DNA from: Acrasis kona
Taxonomy: Eukaryota > Heterolobosea > Eutetramitea > Acrasida > Acrasidae
Reading direction: 5' to 3'
Assembly (NCBI GenBank): GCA_026419775.2
Contig: JAOPGA020000826.1
Location: forward strand, 1 to 33,234
Length of the DNA stretch: 33,234 bases
The notes beneath the pieces were generated by a model. The model was not told the DNA's origin and made no database searches. It saw only the letters and a list, made by a program, of their open reading frames with translations. Within the stretch, counting starts at the first letter, position 1. Each line of letters begins with the position of its first letter. This document shows, piece by piece, positions 9,804-20,216 of this stretch. The position numbers and the translations under genes were made by a program.

Positions 9804-11432
9804 TTACGCTTCTCGCAAACTGTTTCTTAATGAGCTAGTGCGAACAATATCTTGACCCACTACAGTAATTTTATTCAACAATTTTTCTACTTTGGACTCA
9901 ATCGTAGGATATCCATTCTTGAACGGATCTGCACTGTAAACGGTATTAGCAATGTCTACAATACACTGCTCAAAACCTTCATAACATAACCTTTCGTCGT
10001 CCTTTACTTTGGTGCTCTTATCAGATCTATTAGAGTGTATTGTTGATAAATCCTTTTTAGTTATCAATCTGAGTATCCCGTAATCTCTACAGAAGTCAGA
10101 TAAATTTTTGATACTCATTCCAGTCTCTGCAGTAACATTATTTCTTTGAGTGCGGAGATGAAGTGTAGTTCCCTTTTTTTTATTAGCTGCAGTGTATTTT
10201 GTGAAGATGTCATTCAAAGTCTTTTTATGTTTTTTTATTTTCTTCTCCAGCTCTTCCTTATTTAATAATAACCCTACATCTAGGGTATTATCATTAGGTG
10301 TGGAAGGTTCGTAGTCTAGAGCGCTAATTGAACCTTGTTTTGGTGTGGCATTTGTTAAAATAAAAGCTAAAATAAATGATTCAAGTTTTTGGGACGAGCT
10401 CATTAGATTTGACTGCTTGTACACCTCATTAGCCATAACTGTAAGCGAATCCAGAAACTGATCAATACTGAGCTCTTTCCCAATTTGTTCTTGTAGTGAT
10501 ATTAATATCAGATATGTGATTAGTTAGCTTACGACTAGAGTGATTAGATGTGGTAAGATTAAATTTCCTTAGTAGCTTGGTCCACATTAATTCATAAGGA
10601 CAGTCATTCATAACTGGACCCAAATTGCAATTTACAAAGAATTTTATAAAGTTCTTCTTGTTCATCTTTAGCTGAGGTTTGATGAAACCAGAGTGATTTT
10701 CACAGTAGTATTGAAATATTAGCACAAGACTCTCTTAGTCAATTTTGGTAACTGTTAACTAATGTCGTCTTACCTTTGTAAATCTCTAATACATAGGCCT
10801 CGTCTTTATAATTTAGCTCGTGATCGATAGATTGCTCGTATGTTGGAGGAGGAGATTCTTGAGTACGAGTCTCTTCTATATCATAAGGCGTATTGCTAAT
10901 ATGAGATAGTTTGATTATAGCTTGGGGGAAACTTACGTCGATAACCAACTTGAGTTGTAATCAATAACTGCTATAGCTTCAACTACAGGAATAGCTTCTT
11001 GCTCTGTTTTTACCTCGGTACTCACTGAAGGGATTTCTTCCTGTGCTTTTTGAATCTTCGGTGATACCAGAGTTATTTGATGTGGTTCATCGATTGTAGT
11101 TGATTTATTTTCCTCTTTTTCTTTTTTCATTTCTCTAATTGTTTCCTCTAGGGCATGTATCTTATCGCTGAATACTTTGTCTTGTTGAATTAAAATGTGT
11201 CTGACATCGTTGACTAACAATGTTAAAACTGTGCAAAATTTTGAATTTTACCTTGATCATCAACAAGCTTCCTCATTTCGTTAATTTGAGCAGTTAATAA
11301 CTTTTTCATTACTTTCATTTGATTGTTTAAATGTGATGATACTTCTTCTAGATTCTTTATTCGCTCTATATAAACTTTCTCCTTGTCTGGATCATTATTG
11401 GTTTGTGGTTCAATATTAGGTGTGTCGGGCAT
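9804..11432 (-). CDS. coiled-coil protein with p25-alpha/TPPP-like modules
   Basis: Five exons (11432-11252, 11213-10937, 10895-10774, 10733-10533, 10489-9804) with introns of 38, 41, 40 and 43 nt give 488 residues; every junction keeps frame. Residues ~15-100 are coiled coil, followed by a Glu/Pro/Thr-rich linker. A helical module with FIKFFVNCNLG lies in the middle. Near the C-terminus LSDFCRDYGILRLITKKDL followed by LCYEGFEQCIVDIANTVYS matches the pattern of p25-alpha (tubulin polymerization promoting protein) domains, F..FCrD..I...D..I....F...F...l..iA. p25-alpha proteins are typical of flagellated cells and bind microtubules, so a cytoskeletal or flagellar role is inferred. Its ATG lies 36 bp from the divergent SDR gene. 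Confidence 0.75.
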
Positions 11433-11468
11433 CTTCAAAAAAAACGGTGTTTTGGACAACTTCGAAAC
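11433..11468. promoter_or_regulatory. 36-bp divergent intergenic promoter
   Basis: The whole space between the ATGs of the p25-like gene and the SDR gene is 36 bp, so core promoter elements and 5' UTRs must overlap or lie inside the coding regions. Confidence 0.5.
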
Positions 11469-12717
11469 ATGAGCGAGACCACCCAACGGAGATTGCAAAT
11501 ACTGAAGTCTCATCTTCATTTAGATAATTCAACACGAACAAACCAACTAGTACAAAACGAATCCAATGGACTAGTCTCCTTTGCATTCAAAACATGGGCC
11601 CAAAAGCCGCAACCACAACACATCACCGAAAATGGAAAGGCGATTCTTGTGACTGGTGCCGCCGGAGGGCTAGGTTCTGATTTATGTCTGGAGTTGCTCA
11701 AGAAGGGATGCAAGGTGTTTGCATGTGACCTTAAAACTGAGTATTTGGAGAAAGCATTTGAGGGTGTTTCTAAACAAAACTTAATTTTTATTGAAATGGA
11801 TGTGTCAAATCCAGAAAGTGTGAATGCTGCTGCAGACAATGTAAAGGAGCAACTACAAGGGAATAAACTATTTGCAAGTAGGCGCTCAAACATCTTATGC
11901 GCTAATCTTGATAGTTGTGAATAATGCTGGTGTTGGATCTGTCCCAGGAAGTAGAATGATGAAGGCACTTGTACGAAAATTTCGAACATTAATTTACAAA
12001 AATTAACACGGTAGGTCGAGCACAATGAGTCTGAAATGAGGAGTATGTTCGACGTTAACGTTTTGGGTACCATTAGAGTCACTAATGCACTGTATCCATT
12101 ATTAACAAAATCAAAAACTGATAAGGACGCATCTGGTGTAGTAGTCAACATTGCCTCAGTGGCTGGTCTATTAGGTATCCCTTACGGGTCTTATTACTCT
12201 GCATCAAAATTCGCTGTTGTGGGATACTCAGACTCTTTGGTAAGAACAACTTTATCCATCAGCACGTGTGCTAACATTACAAAGAGAAGGGAGTTGGCTT
12301 CTGTTGGAGTCCGTGTTGGTTGTGTTGAGCCTGGATTTACAAAAACCGCATTCTTAAAGCCGTATGAGGTAGACGACAATAGTGAGTTTGCAAAGTGAGT
12401 TTTTGATAGCGTCAAAATTTCTAACTCTTTTAGACAAACAACCAGAAGACACAAGATTATGAAAAAGTGGACGGACGACGCACAGGATCCTGAAGAAGTT
12501 ACAAAAGCAATCATGAGCGCCATCTTCACAACACCTTGTCCTGAACATCAACTTGTCGACAAAGCCAAATACAAGACCATCAACAAGGTATGCTTTGTTT
12601 ATTTTTACATTATATTGACGACGAGCAGATGCTATTCCAGTACTTCCCTTATTACATTTCCGATAAGGTATATAACTTTTTGACTTGATGTATTACTTTT
12701 TGTAGATGATGGTGTGA
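11469..12717 (+). CDS. short-chain dehydrogenase/reductase (retinol/steroid dehydrogenase-like SDR)
   Basis: Seven exons (11469-11877, 11915-11970, 12015-12239, 12285-12394, 12434-12587, 12629-12667, 12706-12717) with introns of 37, 44, 45, 39, 41 and 38 nt encode 334 residues. A ~55-residue leader precedes the Rossmann fold. Classical SDR motifs are TGAAGGLG for the cofactor loop, DVSNPE, VNNAG, the catalytic Ser in NIASVAG, YSASK (Tyr and Lys of the active site), and PGFTKT. An acidic residue at the end of beta-2 (ACDLKTEY) suggests NAD preference. The C-terminal part resembles SDR9C-type retinol and hydroxysteroid dehydrogenases, but the substrate is unknown. The last coding exon is only 12 nt (ATG ATG GTG TGA). 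The upstream ATG at 11403 overlaps the divergent gene and is unlikely. Confidence 0.9.
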
Positions 12718-12759
12718 GGCTGAGACTTGTATATAATAAATATTTATTTTTTTAACAAC

Positions 12760-13086
12760 TTAAGCATTTCCTGCATTATATAAACAGCCACCAATGGCCA
12801 CAAAAACGTACATTACTAATGCGAATATAACACCTGGTGCCCACGCTAGGAAACACAAAAATACATTTAGAAGTAATATAACCCAACATCTAAACTGTCA
12901 GAGCGATTGAAAAGATTTTAAACATTACCTTGCTTCGTTGTCAAATCTATACCGATATTGTGGCCTAACCATAATCAAGTAGCAAGCTAGGGGTGGTGCA
13001 AAGAAGCAAAGTAAAAACGTTACCACATGGAACAAAAAGGTGTTCTCTTTCAGCGTCTTGAAGTTATCGTTCTCCCAGAAGGTCAT
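12760..13086 (-). CDS. small two-pass membrane protein, PMP3/UPF0057-like
   Basis: Two exons (13086-12929 and 12889-12760) with a 39-nt GTAATG..TTTAG intron give 95 residues, starting MTFWENDNFK. Each exon holds one membrane helix: VVTFLLCFFAPPLACYLIM and LNVFLCFLAWAPGVIFALV. The APPLACYL and LAWAPGVIFAL signatures match the LPPLGVFL and LGWIPGVIHAL motifs of PMP3/UPF0057 proteolipids, which influence plasma-membrane potential and salt tolerance in fungi and plants. The linker is longer than usual (RPQYRYRFDNEARCW) and an extra N-terminal segment of about 20 residues is present. The stop lies 42 bp from the convergent SDR stop. Confidence 0.75.
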
Positions 13087-13358
13087 TTGTTTTGCTTTTA
13101 TCCAAACCTATTTGATCTCCAATTTCTTTTATAGTAATTATAAAATCGAAGGTTCTAAAATAAATACAACCATTCTACACCGCAGAGTTTGATGAATTTT
13201 TTTTGCGAGAGCATGAGTGATTGTTGTTCATACCATTACCAGTACATAGATTGCTGGTACTAGTAATCTAAATCTATCTTTATAAATGGAAAACGGTACA
13301 ATCTAAAAATAACTTTACTATAAACAGCACGTTCTTCAAAAACACAACCAACCAAAAA

Positions 13359-14396
13359 ATGTCAAACAACACAAAGACGGATAACGATTGCGTGAGAGAA
13401 AAAGTCTTTAGGTCTGAGCACCTTCGCAAACAAATAAAAAGCAATGAAGAAATGGAAACCATATCACACATTCTCACAGACACCAATGCCTGCTATCGAT
13501 ACATAATGCAGCACTATGTAAGATTAATTAACAACCCTGTGACTAAAAACATTAAGCCCCTAGATTTCGAAGCTAAAATGAGCCTTGTGGTTGTTCAAGC
13601 ACCCAGAAGCGATGTACTAAAAATTAATAAGTGGGTCTCTAGGTTCCTTTCAAAAGTAGATGATGATTTTTGGGGAATGGCACATCTCACGTTAACTTTT
13701 GGTTCGTGCCAAGTCGATTGGAGGCAGGACTCTTTGGCAATACCAAAGAGAGTCAAGTCCAAAGCAAGTGTATTTTGTGCCGAACTAGAGGGTGTTACTG
13801 TCACTAAGCAAGATATACGGAAGATTGCAGAGTACATTGTCACATGGAACAGAGACATGGTATATGCTGCGGCTCCAAAAAACATTAGAACGCAAAATAA
13901 GAACAAGGGCAATTGTCATGAATTTGTTTTTAATCTTCTGCGTAGTTTAAACGTAGATGTAAGAAATTGTCTAAGTAATGATGTCATCAAAAAAAAGTTG
14001 TTCAATCTACATGATGTTAACAGTCAATCATCCTTCCATAGAATCAAATTATACAAGTTCCAAAATGCACCTCAGCTCTCCAAGGTACTATCAGAAATAG
14101 ATGACAAGAACTTGAAATGTAAAAAAGATGTATTTGTATTTGACGGCCACAAGCAGTTGGATGACTTTTTCATCAAACTCTGTTCCAGCGAACACTACTT
14201 ACAAAATCCTGAAGAATATAAAGACATTATTGAGTATGGTAGATGTTTCGACAGAGCGTTATGGATGAGGATAGGATGTAGAGAGGAACGTGTTAAAATA
14301 CCAGGAGCAGCATCGACGCTACATTCAAAATGTATATTTGGTGACCCTTATGCGGATGAGGGATTATTTAGTTATAATAAAAAGATTGATTCGTAA
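13359..14396 (+). CDS. putative papain-fold-like (NCxxF) protein
   Basis: An intronless 345-residue protein. The middle contains His109 in FWGMAHLTLTF, a W..DSLAIPK strand, and then NCHEFVFNLLRSLNV with Cys186. The NC..FV..ll..l motif after an upstream His is the look of permuted NlpC/P60-like folds (LRAT, PPPDE), where Cys starts a helix and His lies on an earlier strand. If right, it could be a thiol hydrolase or acyltransferase. N- and C-terminal ~85-150 residues are helical and unrecognised. An alternative is that the NC..F motif is coincidental. The start ATG follows an A-rich leader typical of this window. Confidence 0.6.
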   Translation: MSNNTKTDNDCVREKVFRSEHLRKQIKSNEEMETISHILTDTNACYRYIMQHYVRLINNPVTKNIKPLDFEAKMSLVVVQAPRSDVLKINKWVSRFLSKVDDDFWGMAHLTLTFGSCQVDWRQDSLAIPKRVKSKASVFCAELEGVTVTKQDIRKIAEYIVTWNRDMVYAAAPKNIRTQNKNKGNCHEFVFNLLRSLNVDVRNCLSNDVIKKKLFNLHDVNSQSSFHRIKLYKFQNAPQLSKVLSEIDDKNLKCKKDVFVFDGHKQLDDFFIKLCSSEHYLQNPEEYKDIIEYGRCFDRALWMRIGCREERVKIPGAASTLHSKCIFGDPYADEGLFSYNKKIDS

Positions 14397-14629
14397 AGTA
14401 TGTGTTCTTTTATTCCTAACAGGTTTGGATTCATGAATCAAATAATGATTATTGGTTGTCTGTTAGTTTTAGACTTTTTGTTTTATCTCAGATTATAATC
14501 GACAGTATTTGTTAGGTTTGGTAGCCATCCGTTGGGCTTGGCGAATATATGGTTGACCCATCTCCAAGGAGTTTGTTAGTTGACAGAATCTTTTCACCAG
14601 ATTTTCACCATCCTTACAAACAAACGAAC

Positions 14630-15229
14630 ATGAAGGTCGCACTATTTGTTGTAGTACTAACTATCCTTTCCTACATTGTGAGTGCAGAAGTGCCCCTTAG
14701 CAAGGTTGTTGCCCGTCAACAATTAGCAGATAACAGTGTACCAAAAGATGTTCTACAATTCGTGACTGGTTTCGCGCTAGCCATCGACTCAAAAGTTGGA
14801 AACCTACCAGTTTGCTTAAAGACCGTCAATATCACCATGACCCAATTCCACACAGCCGTCGACAAATTAACTGCTGGTCTAAAGGCAATGAACGTCCCCA
14901 TGCTTCTTGACTCTTTCTCATACTTCGCAGTTGGTCTTGCCGAAGTTCAACAAGCACTTGCTGCCTGTGGAGAGAAGAAGTTAATTGAGGACATTAGAGA
15001 CATCACTTACGATCTACAAAGCGGAAGTGGACATGTCGTCAAGGTCATTGTTAAGGAGTTGGTAAACATCTTCGTCCACAAGGGTGAGGTTGTAAGCGAC
15101 TTCCAAAAGTTCGCCTCATCATGGAACGCAAAGCAATGGACTGCAGCTGGTGTCCACGCCGGAAAGATTACCGTCATGTTGATCGAGGGAGTCCACGAAC
15201 AACAACCAACCACAACAAAAGCACTTTAA
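14630..15229 (+). CDS. secreted all-helical protein (199 aa)
   Basis: I chose the ATG at 14630 because it opens a textbook signal peptide (MKVALFVVVLTILSYIVSA, cleavage likely before EVPLSK); an in-frame ATG 81 nt upstream would bury it. The mature part is amphipathic helix throughout, with only two Cys (PVCLKT and AACGEKK) that could form a disulfide between helices. Codon use is strongly biased to C-ending codons compared with neighbours, which suggests high expression. No known domain is recognised. It ends 11 bp before the convergent BCS1 stop, with ATAAAT right after its own TAA. Confidence 0.75.
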   Translation: MKVALFVVVLTILSYIVSAEVPLSKVVARQQLADNSVPKDVLQFVTGFALAIDSKVGNLPVCLKTVNITMTQFHTAVDKLTAGLKAMNVPMLLDSFSYFAVGLAEVQQALAACGEKKLIEDIRDITYDLQSGSGHVVKVIVKELVNIFVHKGEVVSDFQKFASSWNAKQWTAAGVHAGKITVMLIEGVHEQQPTTTKAL

Positions 15230-15240
15230 ATAAATATAGC

Positions 15241-16863
15241 TTAAATGTTCTTTGGAGGTTTATTATTTTTCATATAATCAACTACATCATTTGGATTTTT
15301 CAATTCTAAAACCTTGCTGAGAAGACTAGCCGTTGTTGCCATTGGGTCATCCTTCTTTGTGTCCTTCATGTTGTCGCTGCTAAATAGATATTCCTCAATA
15401 GAGTCGATCGCCTCTCTTGGAGAAGAGTTTTGATGTAACAAAAAGAAGGCTTGTAGTTGTGCCATTGAGATTTTTAGTGACTCTAAATATTTCGACTCAT
15501 CCTCTTCTTTCGCTTCAAGATCGCCAAGATTCCTCTTGTTGCCTCCGTATATCACTCTTTCTACAAATGTTGCACTTGCAGTGTCGCTACAATCTGGGAA
15601 AAACCTATTGAACATTCCTTCCATTTGGTGTCTTGTTGCATATCCAATGTATTGTTTTACATCAATTCTTCCGGGTCTGATAAGGGCAGGATCCAACTTT
15701 TCCAAGTGATTTGTCGTCATGAAGATGATTCTTTCTTCGCTACTGGCGACACCATCAAGGACGTTCAATAGACCAGAGAAGGTAATGTGTGTAGAAAATC
15801 CTCCGTTTTTTGCATCAACTGCTTCACGACCGCTCGTGAAGGCTGCATCCACATCTTCAAGTAGGATCACACACCTCGGAGGTGCTACGCTTAAAATGTA
15901 ACTCAACCGGTCATCTGTTAATCCTCTGTCACTCAACGACAATATGCAAATGTCATATCCGACCTCTCCGGCCAGTGCTTGAATGTAAGATGATTTACCA
16001 CATCCCGGTGGTCCATATAATAGATACCCCCTTCTATAAGGTATGCCTCTATTCATGTACCATTGTCCGCTCTGCATGAATTTTTTAAAGTCTTGTAAAA
16101 TACTATCTCCGAGGCCGTCGGCGAGCAAGACACTTGAGATGGACCTGCGTCTTCTTGGTTGTCCAAACGGACGCCACTCTGTACCCCAACTAGTGTAGAT
16201 GACTGTTTTTCCTTCCTCCTTCACTCTGGCTAGTTCACGTGACTCTTTCAGGAGGGATTCGAACAATTTCATGCTCGAGTCTCCCTTAAGCGCTAGCGTC
16301 GTTAACGTCACGGTCTCGAACGGTTGACCTGTTGTCATATCCACCACTGTTTGATCCCTCTGGCGATTCACAAGAATATAGCGGTTATTAAATTTGATCA
16401 AATGACTACCGATCGATGGAGCGAAATCCCAAAAGACAGAGGTAGAACCGTTAGCATGCTTTACAAATCTGGTGAGGAGGGATAGATGATTTAGTTTTGT
16501 ATCTGCCATAAAGTCTGTTGCTGGTTTAGGTTCCTCGCCGTTCAAATTCTTCCCAAGATTTTCTGCAGTTGCGACATTTGTTGATAGCGACGATGACACT
16601 TTAGGATTACGCTTGTTGATTTGTAATAGATAGGGCAGAACCCAATTGTAACTTGCATCTTTACTTGATATCTCCATTGTTAATAAGAGTCTTCTTCTCA
16701 TAACGTGCAAACCCGCTCTCCACCCTGACCTTACTAGAGCCATTGCTGTACCTACACCAACCAGACCAAATCCTGCAGAGAAGTAAGGATTACTCGAGAG
16801 TGATTGGTAGAATGTGCCCATCATTCCCCCTGTTGCACTCTGTTCAATTATGTCCTTTACCAT
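15241..16863 (-). CDS. BCS1: mitochondrial AAA ATPase, BCS1 family
   Basis: A single-exon 540-residue protein. Residues ~29-46 form one membrane helix near the N-terminus, followed by the BCS1-specific domain (SKDASYNWVLPYLL.., LTTLALKGDSSMKLFESLL.., TSWGTEWRPFGQPRRRR). The AAA module has Walker A GPPGCGKSS (284-292), Walker B VILLEDVD (332-339), FSGLLNVLDGVASSEERI, TTNHLEKLDPALIRPGRID with the arginine finger region. Known members sit in the inner mitochondrial membrane and translocate the folded Rieske iron-sulfur protein into complex III. It is longer than yeast Bcs1 (456 residues), from an N-terminal insert (~85-125) and an acidic C-terminal tail. It diverges from the NDUFAF6-like gene, 56 bp apart. 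Confidence 0.95.
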   Translation of the reverse strand: MVKDIIEQSATGGMMGTFYQSLSSNPYFSAGFGLVGVGTAMALVRSGWRAGLHVMRRRLLLTMEISSKDASYNWVLPYLLQINKRNPKVSSSLSTNVATAENLGKNLNGEEPKPATDFMADTKLNHLSLLTRFVKHANGSTSVFWDFAPSIGSHLIKFNNRYILVNRQRDQTVVDMTTGQPFETVTLTTLALKGDSSMKLFESLLKESRELARVKEEGKTVIYTSWGTEWRPFGQPRRRRSISSVLLADGLGDSILQDFKKFMQSGQWYMNRGIPYRRGYLLYGPPGCGKSSYIQALAGEVGYDICILSLSDRGLTDDRLSYILSVAPPRCVILLEDVDAAFTSGREAVDAKNGGFSTHITFSGLLNVLDGVASSEERIIFMTTNHLEKLDPALIRPGRIDVKQYIGYATRHQMEGMFNRFFPDCSDTASATFVERVIYGGNKRNLGDLEAKEEDESKYLESLKISMAQLQAFFLLHQNSSPREAIDSIEEYLFSSDNMKDTKKDDPMATTASLLSKVLELKNPNDVVDYMKNNKPPKNI

Positions 16864-16919
16864 CTCGCTTGTATGTCGTGTGAGAAGTTTTGTATTGGAA
16901 TTACAATCACTATTTTAAA
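16864..16919. promoter_or_regulatory. 56-bp divergent promoter, BCS1 / NDUFAF6-like
   Basis: Both flanking genes encode predicted respiratory-chain assembly factors, so a shared promoter would co-express complex III and complex I assembly. The spacer carries GTTTTGTA, also seen in the 22605-22640 spacer. Confidence 0.45.
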
Positions 16920-18097
16920 ATGTTGAGGAAGTTCTCGGGAAGGCTATGTTTGAGGTTTGTTACGCCAAAGAGATTCGCACATGTACACAAACATGATCAC
17001 ACATGTGGATCTGGATGCAACCACACACATCACACAGTTGAGGAACCCCAACCAAGACCAATTAAAGAATTTGATTTGAATAATATAAAAAAGTCGATCA
17101 GCGAACACGCAGGACAGGATATACCTCTATCAGAGATACCGGAAGAGGAAATTAATTTGGCATTTAGTGAGGTTGTGACAGGTGTTAATAAACATAATAG
17201 AGAACAGTTCATATACTCCACGTGGATTCAAGATGAAGATCTTCGGCTCTTTTATTTGACTTTAATTTATCTAAATGGGGAACTACTCAGGATCAAAGAG
17301 AAAGTCAGGACACCTGGATCAGGGGAGATTCGCTTCGCCTGGTGGAAGGCTAATTTAAAGTCATCCATGGGTGGAATTCCTCCAAAAGTGCCAGTACTGA
17401 TTGCCCTGAGCTACTTTTCCAAAAAATACAATTTAACTTATCACGTGCACATGCGAAGTTTGATAAAATGGAGGGTAAGTCACCATCAAAACAAATACAC
17501 TAATATAGTAAGGAACTGGAATTCAAGTGGACACAGCCACCAGACATGCAAGCAATTGAAGGATATGGGGAAGGTATTTATTCTAGTATTCTGTACATGA
17601 TGTTAGATGCGATCAATTATCGCACCACCCACTCTGCACACGTCGCTTCGCACATTGGAAAATGTTATGGAATAAGTCTCTTGTTAAGAGGAACAGCTTA
17701 CCATGCAGAAAAGAACCGCACAACATTTTTACCAGCATCAGTATGTGCCAAGTATGGCGTCACCGAAGAGGACATTTACAAAAAACAGTATACGAAATCA
17801 ATTGGAGATGCAGTCTTTGAAGTTGCCGACCAAGCAAAAGCGCATCTTGACGCCGCTAGAGATCATGCGAAAAGTATTATAGACCCACCAACAGACTACA
17901 AGAGAGTGCTTCAGATTGCGACATTCTGCGACCTGTTTCTTTATCGTCTACAAAAAGTTAACTTTGACATTTATGACACGTACGTTTATGATCCCGATAG
18001 GTTCAAGTTCCATCTAAACTACAATCTAATAAAGAACAACAATGAGTGGTTCGGAGGTCATTACTTGGGAACAAACACAAAGGACACAAGTGCGTAA
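16920..18097 (+). CDS. NDUFAF6: NDUFAF6-like squalene/phytoene-synthase-fold protein (complex I assembly)
   Basis: Two exons (16920-17474, 17513-18097) with a 38-nt intron encode 379 residues. The N-terminus is Arg-rich with few acids (MLRKFSGRLCLRFVTPKRFAH), a plausible mitochondrial presequence, followed by a His/Cys-rich patch (HVHKHDHTCGSGCNHTHH) that could bind metal. The body follows the squalene/phytoene synthase fold: IYLNGELLRIKEKV, IRFAWWKANL, YGEGIYSSILYMMLDAI and CYGISLLLRGTAYHAEKNR. The Asp-rich substrate motifs of true prenyl synthases are not seen, as in NDUFAF6, which assists complex I assembly in mitochondria. Start chosen at the first ATG; upstream in-frame sequence has none. 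Its last 37 bp overlap the F-box gene on the other strand. Confidence 0.8.
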
Positions 18098-19957
18098 TAA
18101 AATTTTTGTTTTTTATTTGGTGGTTCATCAATAAGATCAGAATCGTCGTCCTCCCATCCACCGACAGCAGTTGACTCTTCTTGATCCTGTTCTATTTGTG
18201 GCAAACTAGTCAATCTAGGGTCCGAAAATAAATATGTTCCATAAACATCAACAACATCATCGTCTTCATCGTCACCAGCACCTCGTTGCGAGGATCCAAG
18301 CGCACCAACTATTTTTTTGATCTCTTGGTCTTTACTCAGAGGGTTAGTGAAGCTGTTCATGACTTGCAGAATTCTAAACATGGAGTCGAAATGAAAACAC
18401 ATGAAGCAACTAAACCTCATCAAATCCTCATCGCTCTCAACGTATCGCGAGAATATTAACTCTAGATCGCTTGGTACTTTTGTGTAGGAATGATAATTTC
18501 TCATGTTGTGATAATCAATGACCTGATGTGAGTGAACGGCAAATGTAGAGAAGCTTCTTTGCAGTATCCTGGTCAGCAGTATGTGAATGTGAAGTAGCCA
18601 CTTGACGTGTTGTGTCTTTAAGAATTTCCTAATGCCTTTCGACGGACAGCCTGCCCACAATATTTCCATTTGTTTATGTTCGCACTGGTATGATTTGATT
18701 AATTGATAAAAGTGTTGTAGGCGTAGTTCATCCGTCTGAAGTACCGATTCAATGATTTGTGAGTTGCCGAATAAAATGGACCCTAGCGTCATGACATAAA
18801 TTTTCACAAGCACTTCACACTCGTAAACATTACGATCCAAAACATCTGTAAAAGTAGATTGTTTTTGTTGAAAATGATTGAATACATCTTTTGGCGTGTT
18901 CAATAGAAAATACGTGTCAAAGACTCTTTGAAGGGTTACTGATTTTGTTTCTCCAAAGTCACTTCGGATCTCTTCGACTGCAATCAATTGTAGACGTGTG
19001 AATGTTTGATTGATGGTGGAAGGTGCTTCGTTCCAAATGATCATGATGGAGTCGAACAATTCGTTCCATCTAAGCTTGATGGTGTAGTCCATCATGTAGT
19101 TTGCTTTGGCTTTGACGGCTTGTAGGAAAATGTTTAATTTTTTTAAAGAGTTATGTACAAAAAAGACAAAGTCTTCATCATCTTCTATTCTTGAGGCGGA
19201 TAGAGATAACAGTTCTATAAAGGTGCTTATAAAGTGTCGAATGGCTGGTGCGTCTCTGTCGCTATATACTTTGTAATGCGTAAGAATTATGAAAATTAAA
19301 GTTACATACTCGCGTGGTCTAGACATCTCATGGCGTACTTGAGCGATCTATACCACACTTCTTGTTGCGTCTTTTGTTCGTTCTGTAGTTCGTATTTTGT
19401 CCTTGAGTAATTAGGTTGGATGGTTGGTACTACAAAATAAAACTTACATGTTACTTGTTTCGAGGGACAGAACGTCCAAATGACAAAACACATTTGACGT
19501 GAGGAGACCAACGGGGTTAGAGTTGAAATTCTCCTGTATTCTATTGATTACCATTCTCGGCCTTAAAGAGCCCGATGTTACATCCTGAGATTCATGCTCG
19601 CCCCCTCCACAATATGTTTTGAAAAATCTGCTAAAGTCAATGACGAAGGCAACATCCGGCTCTTGTTTCTTTCGTTTGACAACCTCCAAACAATTGTTCC
19701 ACCGCAAACAATAGTATTTGCACTCTTCCTAACGAATTGTTATGAATGTGAATAAAAAGTGGTCCTACATTTGATAGAAGGTGACAAAAAACATTAGGAA
19801 GATTCCACGTTTGAACACAAAAAGTCTTCCAACGCATCTCTTCGTCTGCACATGCCATCCATAATTTATTCACAAGGGAGGCATGGCAAAAGTCTTGTAA
19901 ATCTGCCACGTATGACAATACCATATTCACAATAGAATGGCAACATGCTAAAGTCAT
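18061..19957 (-). CDS. F-box protein (589 aa)
   Basis: Four exons (19957-19769, 19728-19448, 19401-19310, 19268-18061) with introns of 40, 46 and 41 nt; all junctions keep frame. Residues ~10-45 read MVLSYVADLQDFCHASLVNKLWMACADEEMRWK, an F-box (quoted in two parts: MVLSYVADLQDFCHAS and LVNKLWMACADEEMRWK). F-box proteins recruit substrates to SCF ubiquitin ligases through Skp1. The large C-terminal half is helical with no recognised repeats and ends in an acidic Asp/Glu tail and NKKQK. The final codons overlap the 3' end of the NDUFAF6-like CDS; a minus-strand AATAAA at 18112-18117 precedes the stop, so the true 3' end could differ. Confidence 0.75.
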
Positions 19958-20216
19958 CGAATTATTTAAAAGTAATCCTCCTTTCCCATTGACTCGGAGT
20001 CATGTTATTGCCGTTGGTAGGAAATTCAATCCCCTTTAACGGAGTACGGAGTATCCCCTCCTATTTGTTCCGCAATAAAATCAAATTTTAGAAGTACCAA
20101 GTACACATTTTTGATTATTTTGTTTCACAAAAAATGATATGTGAGTGGTTCGCTCTACTTTTCTAAATGCGAAGCATCAAACAACTAAATCCCAAGCGTA
20201 TAGTTTGGTTCACCCA

